From Pseudonocardia lacus (GTDB lineage: Bacteria > Actinomycetota > Actinomycetes > Mycobacteriales > Pseudonocardiaceae), in the NCBI RefSeq assembly GCF_018531445.1, contig NZ_JAHDTH010000043.1:1-42731 (forward strand): DNA of 42,731 nucleotides, in the 5' to 3' direction. A program made the position numbers and the translations under genes. Position 1 is the first letter of the stretch. Each line of letters opens with the position of its first letter. Shown piece after piece: positions 8,245-15,426 of this stretch. The notes under the pieces are model-generated. The model did not search any database. It was not told the DNA's origin and was given only the letters and a program-made list of their open reading frames with translations.

Positions 8245-8377
8245 TCCGGGGTACCCGCCCCCCGGCAGGCCCCCCGCCCCCCTCTCCCAACGATCCGTGG
8301 TCGCCCCGTCGACCCCAGCATGCCCAACGGCCGTCGACCGGCCGCACGCGGAGCCTACGGCTCCGCGGCGGTGACGA

Positions 8378-9097
8378 TCAGGTCGCGGGGTCGCCGGGTT
8401 CGGCCGATCCGGCCCTGGCGAGCAGCCCGTCGACGAACGCCCGCAGCCCCAGCCGGTAGGTGTCCTGTGCGGCGAACTCGCCCCACCGGTCGCCGATGGC
8501 GACCATGTGCGGCTGGCGGGCCGGATCGAGCCTGCCCAGCGACGGGTCGGGCCCGCTGAACAGGGTCTCGCCCGGCTGGTCGCCGTCGGGCCGGCGGCGT
8601 CGGGAGTGGGCGCGCACGAGGATCTCGCCGACGGTGTAGTACCAGATGCTGCGGTAGACGTGGACCGCCTGCTGCGGCGTGCACCCGTGGTCGACGGCGC
8701 CGGCGACGATGGCCTCGACGATCCGCAGCGCCGACTCGCCGAGGCGGCTGAGGAAGCCGTCGGTGGTGAGCACCTCGACCGCCCACGGCCAGGCGGCGAG
8801 GGCGTCGTGCATCGCGGTGGACGCCGCGACGATGCGGTCGCGGGGGCTGCCGGACAGGTCGGGCGGCGGGAGCTGGTCGGCGAGGTCGTTGATCAGCTGG
8901 ATCAGCAGGTCCTCGCGGTCGCGCACGTGGTGGTAGAGCGTCATCGTGCTGACGCCGGCCTCGGCGGCGAGCCGGCGCAGCGTCAGCTTCTCCCAGCCGT
9001 CCCGCTCCAGGATGCGCCGGGCCGCGGCCAGTATCTCCGCGCGCGAGGTGCGCGGCGGTCTGCCCGTGCGGCCGGACGGTGCGTCGGGGAGGGCCAC
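8378..9097 (-). CDS. TetR-family transcriptional regulator
   Basis: This 239-residue regulator has the TetR_N helix-turn-helix at about residues 15-65 (RAEILAAARRILERDGW, LTLRRLAAEAGVSTMTLYHH), followed by a long helical ligand-binding half with a TetR_C-like region (VYRSIWYYTVGEILVRA). It is transcribed away from the MFS/ABC operon that starts at 9188, the usual arrangement for a local repressor of efflux genes. A near-perfect 24-bp palindrome at 9177-9200 is the best operator candidate. Start is GTG at 9097. The inducer is unknown and likely a substrate of the divergent transporters. Confidence 0.88.
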   Translation of the reverse strand: MALPDAPSGRTGRPPRTSRAEILAAARRILERDGWEKLTLRRLAAEAGVSTMTLYHHVRDREDLLIQLINDLADQLPPPDLSGSPRDRIVAASTAMHDALAAWPWAVEVLTTDGFLSRLGESALRIVEAIVAGAVDHGCTPQQAVHVYRSIWYYTVGEILVRAHSRRRRPDGDQPGETLFSGPDPSLGRLDPARQPHMVAIGDRWGEFAAQDTYRLGLRAFVDGLLARAGSAEPGDPAT

Positions 9098-9176
9098 GGC
9101 CCCATCGTGCTACCCCCGCGGGCCGGCCCGCGAGCCGGTGCCGGATACCGCTCGACACGCGGCGCCGTCCGGAGCT

Positions 9177-9200
9177 ACTTTTCGTACATGTACAAAAAGT
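9177..9200. promoter_or_regulatory. Putative TetR operator overlapping the MFS start codon
   Basis: A 24-bp palindrome pairs in 11 of 12 positions; the only mismatch is 9183/9194. Half-site left: ACTTTTCGTACA; right: TGTACAAAAAGT. It is strikingly AT-rich in a GC-rich background and its centre falls inside the ATG of the MFS gene (9188-9190). Length and symmetry fit a TetR dimer site. Binding here would block transcription through, or translation initiation of, the exporter operon. Assignment to the divergent TetR is by position only. Confidence 0.7.
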
Positions 9201-10615
9201 CCGCCGTCCGGCCCGGGACGACCCTCGCCGCGGTGGCCGTCGTGCAGTTCCTGGTGTCGCTGGACCTGTCCGTCGTCAACGTCGGGCTCCCGCGGATCGC
9301 CGACGGCCTCGGGTTCGGCCCGGTCGGCCTGACCTGGGTCGTCCACGCCTACGCGCTCACCTTCGGCGCGCTGCTCCTGCTCGGCGGCAAGCTCGCCGAC
9401 CGCTACGGCCGCAAGCGGGTCCTGCTGCTCGGGCTCGGCCTGTTCGCCCTGGCCTCGCTGCTCGGCGGCTTCGCCACCGAGCCCGGCCACCTCGTCGCCG
9501 CCCGCGCCGCGCAGGGCGTCGGCGCCGCCGCACTGGCCCCGGCCGCGCTGGCCCTGCTGACCGCGACCTTCCCCTCCGGCCGGGCGCGGGTGCGGGCCTT
9601 CGGGATCTGGAGCGCGATGAACGCCGCGGGCGGCGCGCTCGGGGTCCTGGTCGGCGGCCTGCTCACCGAGTACGCCGGCTGGCGCTGGGTGATGTTCGTG
9701 AACGTGCCGATCGCCCTCGTCGCGGCCGCCCTGGCCTGGCGCGGCGTCGCCGCCGTCCCGCCCGCGGCACGCGCCGGCCGCCCGGACGTCCTGGGCGCCG
9801 TCCTGGCCACGGCGGGGACGGCGCTGCTGGTGTTCGGCATCGTCCGCACCGAGCAGTACCCGTGGACCTCGCAGACCACCGTGATGACCCTGGTGATCGC
9901 CGCGGCGCTGCTGGCCGCGTTCCTGCTGGTCGAGCGGTCGACCGCGGGCGAACCACTGCTGCGCCTGGGCCTGTTCGCCAACCGCTCCGTCGCCGGGGCC
10001 AACGCCTACAACCTGCTGGTCGGGGCGGCCATGGCCGCGGCGTTCTACTTCATGTCGCTCTACCTGCAGCGGGTGCTCGGCACCGGGGCCGCGCTGACCG
10101 GGCTGCAGTTCCTGCCGTTCGCCCTCGGCGTGGTGGTCGGCTCGGTGCTCGCGATCCGGCTCGGCTACCGGCTCCCGCCGCGGACGCTGATGGTCGCCGG
10201 GGCGCTGCTGACCGCGGCCGGGTTCGCCTGGTTCAGCCTGATCAGCCCGGACGGCGCGTTCCCGACCCACGTGCTGGGACCCTCGATCGTCGCGAGCGTC
10301 GGGTTCGGGCTGTGCCTGGGCCCGGTCGTGTCCACCGCCACCGCGGGCGTCGCGACCCACGAGACCGGCACGGCGTCGGGCCTGCTCAACAGCTCGCGCC
10401 AGATCGGCGCCTCGCTCGGGCTGGCCGCGCTCGGCACGGCGGCCCAGCACCGGACCGGGCCGGCCGCCACGCCCGCGGCCCTCACCGACGGCTACGCGCT
10501 CGGCCTCGGCCTCAGCGCCGCGCTGCTGGTGGCCGCCGCGCTGATCGCCTTCACGGTCCTGCCGGCGAAGGTCGCCACCGGGCAGCCGGAGCCCGTGCGC
10601 GAGGGTGTCCGATGA
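9188..10615 (+). CDS. MFS drug-resistance transporter (DHA2/EmrB-QacA type, 14 helices)
   Basis: A 475-residue proton-driven exporter. It shows the MFS motif A GGKLADRYGRKRVLLLG after helix 2, the DHA2 antiporter motif region GVLVGGLLTEYAGWRWVMFVNVP after helix 5, and enough hydrophobic segments for 14 helices. SLDLSVVNVGLPRIA in helix 1 carries the acidic residue typical of QacA/EmrB-like pumps. ATG at 9188 has GGAG about 13 bases upstream and sits inside the putative operator. The gene ends in ATGA shared with the ABC gene at 10612, so the three transport genes form one operon. Substrate is unknown. Confidence 0.9.
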   Translation: MYKKSAVRPGTTLAAVAVVQFLVSLDLSVVNVGLPRIADGLGFGPVGLTWVVHAYALTFGALLLLGGKLADRYGRKRVLLLGLGLFALASLLGGFATEPGHLVAARAAQGVGAAALAPAALALLTATFPSGRARVRAFGIWSAMNAAGGALGVLVGGLLTEYAGWRWVMFVNVPIALVAAALAWRGVAAVPPAARAGRPDVLGAVLATAGTALLVFGIVRTEQYPWTSQTTVMTLVIAAALLAAFLLVERSTAGEPLLRLGLFANRSVAGANAYNLLVGAAMAAAFYFMSLYLQRVLGTGAALTGLQFLPFALGVVVGSVLAIRLGYRLPPRTLMVAGALLTAAGFAWFSLISPDGAFPTHVLGPSIVASVGFGLCLGPVVSTATAGVATHETGTASGLLNSSRQIGASLGLAALGTAAQHRTGPAATPAALTDGYALGLGLSAALLVAAALIAFTVLPAKVATGQPEPVREGVR

Positions 10616-12363
10616 CCGGGTTGCTGCGCCCGCACGCCGGGGGGTTCGCGCTGGTCGTGGTCCTGCAGGTCATCGGCGCCGTCGCGGGCCTGGCGCCGCT
10701 GCTGGCGGTCGTCGAGCTGGGCCGCGTCCTGCTCGCGCCCGGCCCGGTCGACCAGGCCCACGCCTGGGGCGCCGTGGTCGTCGGCGCTGTCGGCCTGGTC
10801 GTGCGGCTGCTGTTCACCGCCGCCTCCGCCGGCGTCGGCCACCTCCTGGACGACCGGGTGCAGCTGGCGCTGCGGCTGCGGCTGGCCGCGCACCTGGGGC
10901 GCGTGCCGATCGGCTGGATCGCCCGGCGGCGCAGCGGGGAGCTGGCGAAGCTGGTCGGACCGGACGTGAGCGCGGTGCACCCGGTCATCGCCCACACCCC
11001 GGGCGAGCTCGTCTCCGCGTTCGTGGTGCCGCTGGTGTCGCTGGCCTACCTGCTGGCCGTCGACTGGCGGCTCACCCTGGTCACGCTGGCCCCGGTGGTG
11101 CTGGCGGTGGCGCTGGTCCCGCTGATGATGACCCCGACCCGGCTGCGCGAGCAGGCGGACTTCGACGCCGCCCAGGGCCGCATCGCCGGCGCGGTCGTCG
11201 AGTTCGTGCGGGGCATCGCGGTGGTCAAGGCGTTCGGCGGCGCCGAGCGCGCCCAGCGCGGCTACCGCACGGCCGTCGACGACTTCGTCGGCACCTTCCT
11301 GCGCTGGGTGCGCGGCATGTCCGGGATCGCCGCGGGCATGCAGCTGGCGCTGTCGCCGCCGTTCGTGCTGCTCGTCGTGCTGACCGGCGCCACGGTGGCG
11401 GTCACCAGCGGGGCGACGGCCCCGGCCGACCTGCTGCCGTTCCTGCTGCTGGGGCTGGGGCTCACCGCGCCGGTCGCGGCGCTGGGCCACGGCTTCGACG
11501 ACCTGCAGGCCGCCCGCCGGGCGATCGGCCGGATCCGCGACGTGCTCGACGTGGCGCCGCTCCCGGAGCCCGCCCGGCCGAAGGCACCGCACGGGCACCG
11601 CGTGGAGCTGCGCGACGTCCGGTTCGGCTACGGCACCGGGAACGGGGACGACCACGAGGTGCTGCACGGCGTCGACCTGGTCCTGGAGCCGGGCACGGTG
11701 ACCGCGCTCGTCGGGCCGTCGGGCAGCGGGAAGTCCACGCTGGTCCAGCTGCTGGCCCGGGCCGCCGACCCGACCAGCGGCGCGGTCGTCGTCGGCGGCG
11801 TCGACCTGCGCGAGCTCGACGCCCGGGAGCGGCACCGCACGATCTCCTTCGTCTTCCAGGACGTCCGGCTGCTGCGGGCCCCGGTCGCGGACAACATCGC
11901 GCTGGCGGTCCCGCACGCCGACCTCGACGACGTGGTCCGCGCCGCCCGGCTGGCCGACGTCCACGACCGGATCCTGGAGCTGCCGCGCGGGTACGCGTCG
12001 GTGATCGGCGAGGACGCCGTGCTGTCCGGCGGCGAGGCGCAGCGCCTCTCGATCGCGCGGGCGCTGCTGGCCCGCACGCCGGTGCTGGTGCTCGACGAGG
12101 CGACCGCCTTCGCCGACCCGCGCACCGAGCTGGTGCTGCGCCGGGCGCTCACCGCGCGCGACGGCGACCGCACGGTCCTGGTCGTCGCGCACCGCCTGGA
12201 GACGATCGCCGACGCCGACACCGTCGTCGTCCTGCGGGACGGTGCGGTCGTCGAGCGCGGCCGACCCGCCGACCTGCTGGCCCGCGACGGCGCCTTCGCG
12301 GCCCTGTGGCGATCACACCGCTCGGCCTTCGCCGAGGCGACCGGAGAGGACGAACACCGATGA
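10612..12363 (+). CDS. ABC half-transporter with fused ATPase, IrtA/YbtP-like
   Basis: A 583-residue half-transporter: six-helix ABC membrane domain (about 10-310), then an ATPase domain with Walker A GPSGSGKST (about residue 368), Q-loop in VFQDVRLL, signature LSGGEAQRLSIARALL and Walker B VLVLDEATAFADP. The DEATAFADP variant is one I associate with IrtA/IrtB and YbtP/YbtQ, which resemble exporters but import ferric siderophores; it could equally be a multidrug exporter. There is no siderophore-interaction (SIP/FAD) domain as in mycobacterial IrtA. ATG at 10612 overlaps the MFS stop, and its own stop overlaps the next gene's ATG. The two half-transporters should form a heterodimer. Confidence 0.85.
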   Translation: MTGLLRPHAGGFALVVVLQVIGAVAGLAPLLAVVELGRVLLAPGPVDQAHAWGAVVVGAVGLVVRLLFTAASAGVGHLLDDRVQLALRLRLAAHLGRVPIGWIARRRSGELAKLVGPDVSAVHPVIAHTPGELVSAFVVPLVSLAYLLAVDWRLTLVTLAPVVLAVALVPLMMTPTRLREQADFDAAQGRIAGAVVEFVRGIAVVKAFGGAERAQRGYRTAVDDFVGTFLRWVRGMSGIAAGMQLALSPPFVLLVVLTGATVAVTSGATAPADLLPFLLLGLGLTAPVAALGHGFDDLQAARRAIGRIRDVLDVAPLPEPARPKAPHGHRVELRDVRFGYGTGNGDDHEVLHGVDLVLEPGTVTALVGPSGSGKSTLVQLLARAADPTSGAVVVGGVDLRELDARERHRTISFVFQDVRLLRAPVADNIALAVPHADLDDVVRAARLADVHDRILELPRGYASVIGEDAVLSGGEAQRLSIARALLARTPVLVLDEATAFADPRTELVLRRALTARDGDRTVLVVAHRLETIADADTVVVLRDGAVVERGRPADLLARDGAFAALWRSHRSAFAEATGEDEHR

Positions 12364-14102
12364 TCCGCCTGCTGCTGCGCGTGCTGGGCGACGAGCACGC
12401 CCGCCCGGTGCGCCGCACCGTGGCCCTGATGGTGGCGACCGCGGTCGCCGAAGGGCTGTCCTACGCCCTGCTGGTGCCCGTGCTGCGGGCGCTGCTCGGC
12501 AGCGCCCCCGCCGAGGCGTGGCCGTGGCTGGGGGCGTTCGCGGTCGCGGTCGCGGCCTACGCCGTGCTGCGCTACCGCAGCGACCTGTCCGGCTTCCGCG
12601 TCGGGACCACGCTGCTGCGCGGCGTGTACCACCGCCTCGGCGACCACCTGGCCCGGCTGCCGCTGGGCTGGTACGGCGCCGGTCGCGTCGGGGAGGTCTC
12701 CGAGCTGGCCGGCCGCGGCGTCCTGCGGGCGATGAGCGTGATCGCGCACCTGCTGGCGCCGTGGATCGCCGCGGCCGTGACGCCGCTGACGATCGCGCTG
12801 GTGGTGCTCGCCCTCGACTGGCGGATGGGGCTGGCCGCGCTGCTCGCCGGGCCCCTGGTGGCGGCCGTCCAGTCCTGGACCGGGCGCGCGACCGCGGCCG
12901 TCGACGAGGAGCGCGCCCGGCGCGAGAACGAGGCCACCGGGCGGGTCGTCGAGTACGTCCACGCCCAACCCGTCCTGCGCGCGGGCGGGCGGACCGGCGA
13001 GCGCTTCGGGCTGCTCGACGACGCCCTGCGCGAGGTCGGGCGCGCCTCCCGCCGCTCGACGCTCTCGGCCCTGCCCGGGGTGGTGGGCCTGGCGGTCGTG
13101 GTGCAGGCGGTGTTCACCGCGCTGCTCGCGCTGGGCACCTACCTCGCGCTCGGCGGGCGCCTCGGGGCCGCGGACGTGCTGGTCGTGCTGGTGCTCGCCG
13201 CCCGCTGCGCCGACCCGCTGCTGTCGCTGGCCGACATCGGCGGCGCGCTGCGCGGGGCCCGTGCCGAACTCGTGCGCCTCGACGCGCTGCTGGGCACCGC
13301 CCCGCTCCCGCAAGCCCCCGACCCCGTCCGCCCCCGGCGCCACGACCTGGAACTCGACGCCGTCTCCTTCCGCCACGACGACCGCGCGGTGCTCGACGGC
13401 CTGTCGCTGACCGTGCCGCAGGGCCGGCGCGTCGCCCTCGTCGGACCGTCCGGGGCGGGCAAGACGACGGTGCTGCAGCTGATCGCCCGATTCCACGACG
13501 TGCACGCCGGGGCCGTGCGGATGGGCGGCGTGGACGTGCGCGCGGTCGACCCCGAGGAGCTGATGGCGCGGATCGCCATCGTCTTCCAGCACGTCCACCT
13601 GTTCACCGGCACCATCGAGGACAACGTGCGCCTCGCCCGCCCCGACGCCACCGCCGCCGAGGTCCGGTCGGCGGCCGTCGCGGCCCGGCTGGACGAGGTC
13701 GTCGAGCGGCTGCCCGCGGGCTGGGCGAGCGACGTCGGCGAGGGCGGCGCGCTGCTGTCGGGCGGCGAGCGCCAGCGCGTCTCGATCGCCCGTGCGCTGC
13801 TGAAGGACGCCCCCGTCGTCCTGCTGGACGAGGTGACCTCCGCGCTCGACCCGGTCAACGAGGCCGCCGTGCACGAGGGCGTCGAGCGGCTGATGGCGGG
13901 CCGGACGGTGGTGATGGTGGCCCACCGGCTGCGCACCGTCCGCCGGGCCGACCGGGTGGTGTTCCTCGACGGCGGGCGGGTGGTCGAGGAGGGCACCCAC
14001 GACGAGCTGGTGGGGCGGGGCGGACGCTACGCCGGGTACTGGGACCTCTCCACCGCTCCGCCGCCCGACCGGCCGCTCAGTCCCGGTGCTGCACGACGTT
14101 GA
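12360..14102 (+). CDS. ABC half-transporter with fused ATPase, IrtB/YbtQ-like
   Basis: The second half-transporter, 580 residues from ATG at 12360 (ATGA overlap). The membrane domain covers about residues 15-300 and the ATPase domain has Walker A GPSGAGKTT (about residue 361), VFQHVHLFTGTIEDNV, signature LSGGERQRVSIARALL, Walker B VVLLDEVTSALDP and switch His in VMVAHRLRTVRRAD. Unlike its partner, it has the canonical TSALDP after Walker B. It pairs with the protein from 10612. Its last 26 bases overlap the 3' end of the convergent VOC gene. I saw no siderophore biosynthesis gene in the window, so an iron-uptake role rests on family resemblance only. Confidence 0.86.
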   Translation: MIRLLLRVLGDEHARPVRRTVALMVATAVAEGLSYALLVPVLRALLGSAPAEAWPWLGAFAVAVAAYAVLRYRSDLSGFRVGTTLLRGVYHRLGDHLARLPLGWYGAGRVGEVSELAGRGVLRAMSVIAHLLAPWIAAAVTPLTIALVVLALDWRMGLAALLAGPLVAAVQSWTGRATAAVDEERARRENEATGRVVEYVHAQPVLRAGGRTGERFGLLDDALREVGRASRRSTLSALPGVVGLAVVVQAVFTALLALGTYLALGGRLGAADVLVVLVLAARCADPLLSLADIGGALRGARAELVRLDALLGTAPLPQAPDPVRPRRHDLELDAVSFRHDDRAVLDGLSLTVPQGRRVALVGPSGAGKTTVLQLIARFHDVHAGAVRMGGVDVRAVDPEELMARIAIVFQHVHLFTGTIEDNVRLARPDATAAEVRSAAVAARLDEVVERLPAGWASDVGEGGALLSGGERQRVSIARALLKDAPVVLLDEVTSALDPVNEAAVHEGVERLMAGRTVVMVAHRLRTVRRADRVVFLDGGRVVEEGTHDELVGRGGRYAGYWDLSTAPPPDRPLSPGAARR

Positions 14103-14430
14103 CGACGGTGCCGTCGGGCGCCCGGACGAGGAACCGGCGCACACCCCACTCCTCGGTCGTCAGCGGGTGCACGATCTCGAAGCCGCGCTCGCGCGCCTCC
14201 GCGTAGGCGGCGTCGACGTCGTCCGCGTGCACCGAGATGGCGGCATCCTCCGCCGCTGTGGCATCGCGGGTGAGGAGCTGGACGTGCGCCCCCGTGTCGG
14301 TGTCGGTGTAGCGGGCCACCCAGCCCATGTTGAACTCCTCGGTGCTCAACCCGAGGTAGTCGGCGTAGAAGCCCTTCGCCGCGTCGATGTCGGCCACCCG
14401 CAGGTTGGCCGAGATGCGGTTCGCACGCAC
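14077..14430 (-). CDS. VOC-family (glyoxalase/bleomycin-resistance-like) protein
   Basis: A 117-residue single-module VOC protein: RISANLRVADIDAAKGFYADYLGL opens the first beta-alpha-beta-beta-beta unit, and GFEIVHPLTTEEWGVRRFLVRAPDGTVVNVVQH closes the second (both quoted here as motifs joined from FYADYLGL, EEWGVRRFLVRAPDG and VVNVVQH). The family includes metal-dependent enzymes and antibiotic-binding proteins; the product alone does not tell which. I chose GTG at 14430 because GGGAGG lies six bases upstream; a longer frame to 14484 has no such site and reads as low-complexity sequence. The gene converges on the ABC operon with a 26-bp overlap at the 3' ends. Confidence 0.82.
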   Translation of the reverse strand: MRANRISANLRVADIDAAKGFYADYLGLSTEEFNMGWVARYTDTDTGAHVQLLTRDATAAEDAAISVHADDVDAAYAEARERGFEIVHPLTTEEWGVRRFLVRAPDGTVVNVVQHRD

Positions 14431-14461
14431 GTGTGTCCTCCCGTTCCCCGCCGGAAAGCCG

Positions 14462-14496
14462 GCAGTGACGACCATGACGGGCATGGTCGTCGCTGC
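14462..14496. promoter_or_regulatory. 35-bp hairpin upstream of the VOC gene
   Basis: Two 15-base arms (14462-14476, 14482-14496) pair with one mismatch around a five-base loop; the core is GACGACCATG / CATGGTCGTC. It lies between the stop of the DUF4870 gene (14544) and the start of the VOC gene (14430), both on the minus strand. It could terminate the first gene, be an operator for the second, or both. Confidence 0.6.
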
Positions 14497-14543
14497 GGGG
14501 TCGGGCGGCTTGAACCTTTGGGAACCGGTCGGCTCCCGCCGGG

Positions 14544-14939
14544 TCAGGACAGCACGCGGATCTGGAAGGGGTAGTCGTAGGGCTCACCGTTGGCCGCGCG
14601 GACGGCACCCTTGATGTGGCACCACGCGGACACCACGAACAGCACGATCATCAGCGGGATGCCGACGACCGCGCCGATCACCGTGAAGATCAGCACCCAG
14701 CTCAGCACGTACAGCAGCCAGAACGACAGGTTGAAGTTGAACGCCCCGGCCGCGGCGCGGCGGGTGTACGGGTCGTCCTTGTTCGCCAGCCACACGAGCA
14801 GGGGTCCGAGCACGCTGAGCCAGCCGGCGCTCAGCAGCGCCGCGATCGGCGCCGACAGGTGCGCCAGGATCGCCGCGAGGCGGTTCGAGGACGTCGGGGT
14901 CGGGGTCGTGTACGGGTCGTGCGGGTAGGGGGACGACAT
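14544..14939 (-). CDS. DUF4870 family membrane protein
   Basis: This 131-residue protein has a short Pro/Thr-rich start (SSPYPHDPYTTPTP), then a DUF4870/Tic20-like core: HLSAPIAALLSAGWLSVLGP, a short loop with WLANKDDPYTRRAAAGAFNF, and two closely spaced helices (LSFWLLYVLSWVLIFTVIG, VGIPLMIVLFVVSAWCHIKG). The motif of a charged loop ending in AFNFN is characteristic. Function of the family is unknown. ATG at 14939 has GAGAGGA upstream. It ends in a basic, Tyr-containing tail (EPYDYPFQIRVLS). It is separated from the VOC gene by the 35-bp hairpin. Confidence 0.87.
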   Translation of the reverse strand: MSSPYPHDPYTTPTPTSSNRLAAILAHLSAPIAALLSAGWLSVLGPLLVWLANKDDPYTRRAAAGAFNFNLSFWLLYVLSWVLIFTVIGAVVGIPLMIVLFVVSAWCHIKGAVRAANGEPYDYPFQIRVLS

Positions 14940-15084
14940 CGGAGTTCCTCTCTCTTCTCACCCGCTACAACGACCGGCGCCGGCCGGTTGTGCCCGATCC
15001 GCGCAGGTCCAGGGGTCACTACCGGGGGAAATGGGGGATGACCCCGAGGTCGGCTCGCCTCGTGGCGCTGCGCCCCACCTCGGC

Positions 15085-15135
15085 GGACGAGCGCGGCTTC
15101 CGTCCGATCTGGCTGGACGAGAGCCACTTTCGTCC
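15085..15135. repeat. Two GGACGAG...CGTCC palindromes, family P3 copies 1 and 2
   Basis: Copy 1 spans 15085-15105 and copy 2 spans 15115-15135; they are 30 bp apart, start to start. Each is 21 bases, begins GGACGAG and ends CGTCC, with GCNNCTTYC in between. A third copy is at 35747-35767. Copy 2 has perfect GGACGA/TCGTCC ends. All copies are intergenic and lie beside the bipolar heptamer arrays. Confidence 0.75.
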
Positions 15136-15147
15136 GGGCCGGGGGCC

Positions 15148-15250
15148 TCGCAGCCCTATGGGGTGGTGTCGCGCTCTGGGTGGGTGTCGCCGCGGGCCGG
15201 CGGGCTGCGGGGACTCGGCCGACTCTGCGAGGACGCCCCCCTTTCTGCGG
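15148..15250. repeat. Bipolar heptamer array A1
   Basis: Leftward heptamers related to TCGCAGC start at 15148, 15169 and 15187; rightward heptamers related to GCTGCGA start at 15204, 15224 and 15244. Periods are 21, 18, then 17 across the centre, then 20 and 20. The central 24 bases (15187-15210) match the arrays at 35 and 41 kb at 21 of 24 positions. This is the most degenerate of five such arrays. Function unknown. Confidence 0.65.
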
Positions 15251-15426
15251 AGCGCCTTTGAGGTGGTGATCCCGCTCGGGCGCGCGGAGTGGGGCAAGCG
15301 CGTAGATCCTGCTGGCCGGGAGGTTGTGGATCGGGTGTGCTGGTGACCGTGGACACACCGCGTGACGGGGTCCTAGTGTCCGCCGTGGCCGGATCGCAGT
15401 GACGCGGTCCGGGGGACGGGAGTGCC

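Larger units (their letters stand above)
14940..15426. other. 487-bp intergenic region with palindromes and a heptamer array
   Basis: No convincing gene on either strand. It contains the start-site region of DUF4870 (minus), two GGACGA...TCGTCC palindromes (15085-15135), a bipolar heptamer array (15148-15250) and, next to the molybdenum hydroxylase operon, an inverted repeat GGACAC (15351-15356) / GTGTCC (15376-15381) that may be part of its promoter or an operator. Confidence 0.6.

Noticed and set aside
9110..10450. Long minus-strand open frame opposite the MFS gene
   Set aside because: Composition is Gly/Arg/Asp/Gln shadow sequence without domain motifs, and the MFS gene is clear on the plus strand.
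9079..14102. Very long overlapping open frames (for example 9079-12363 and 10605-14102)
   Set aside because: Only the parts from 10612 and 12360 encode recognisable ABC proteins; the upstream extensions are Arg/Pro/Gly-rich shadows of the neighbouring genes, as expected from high GC content.
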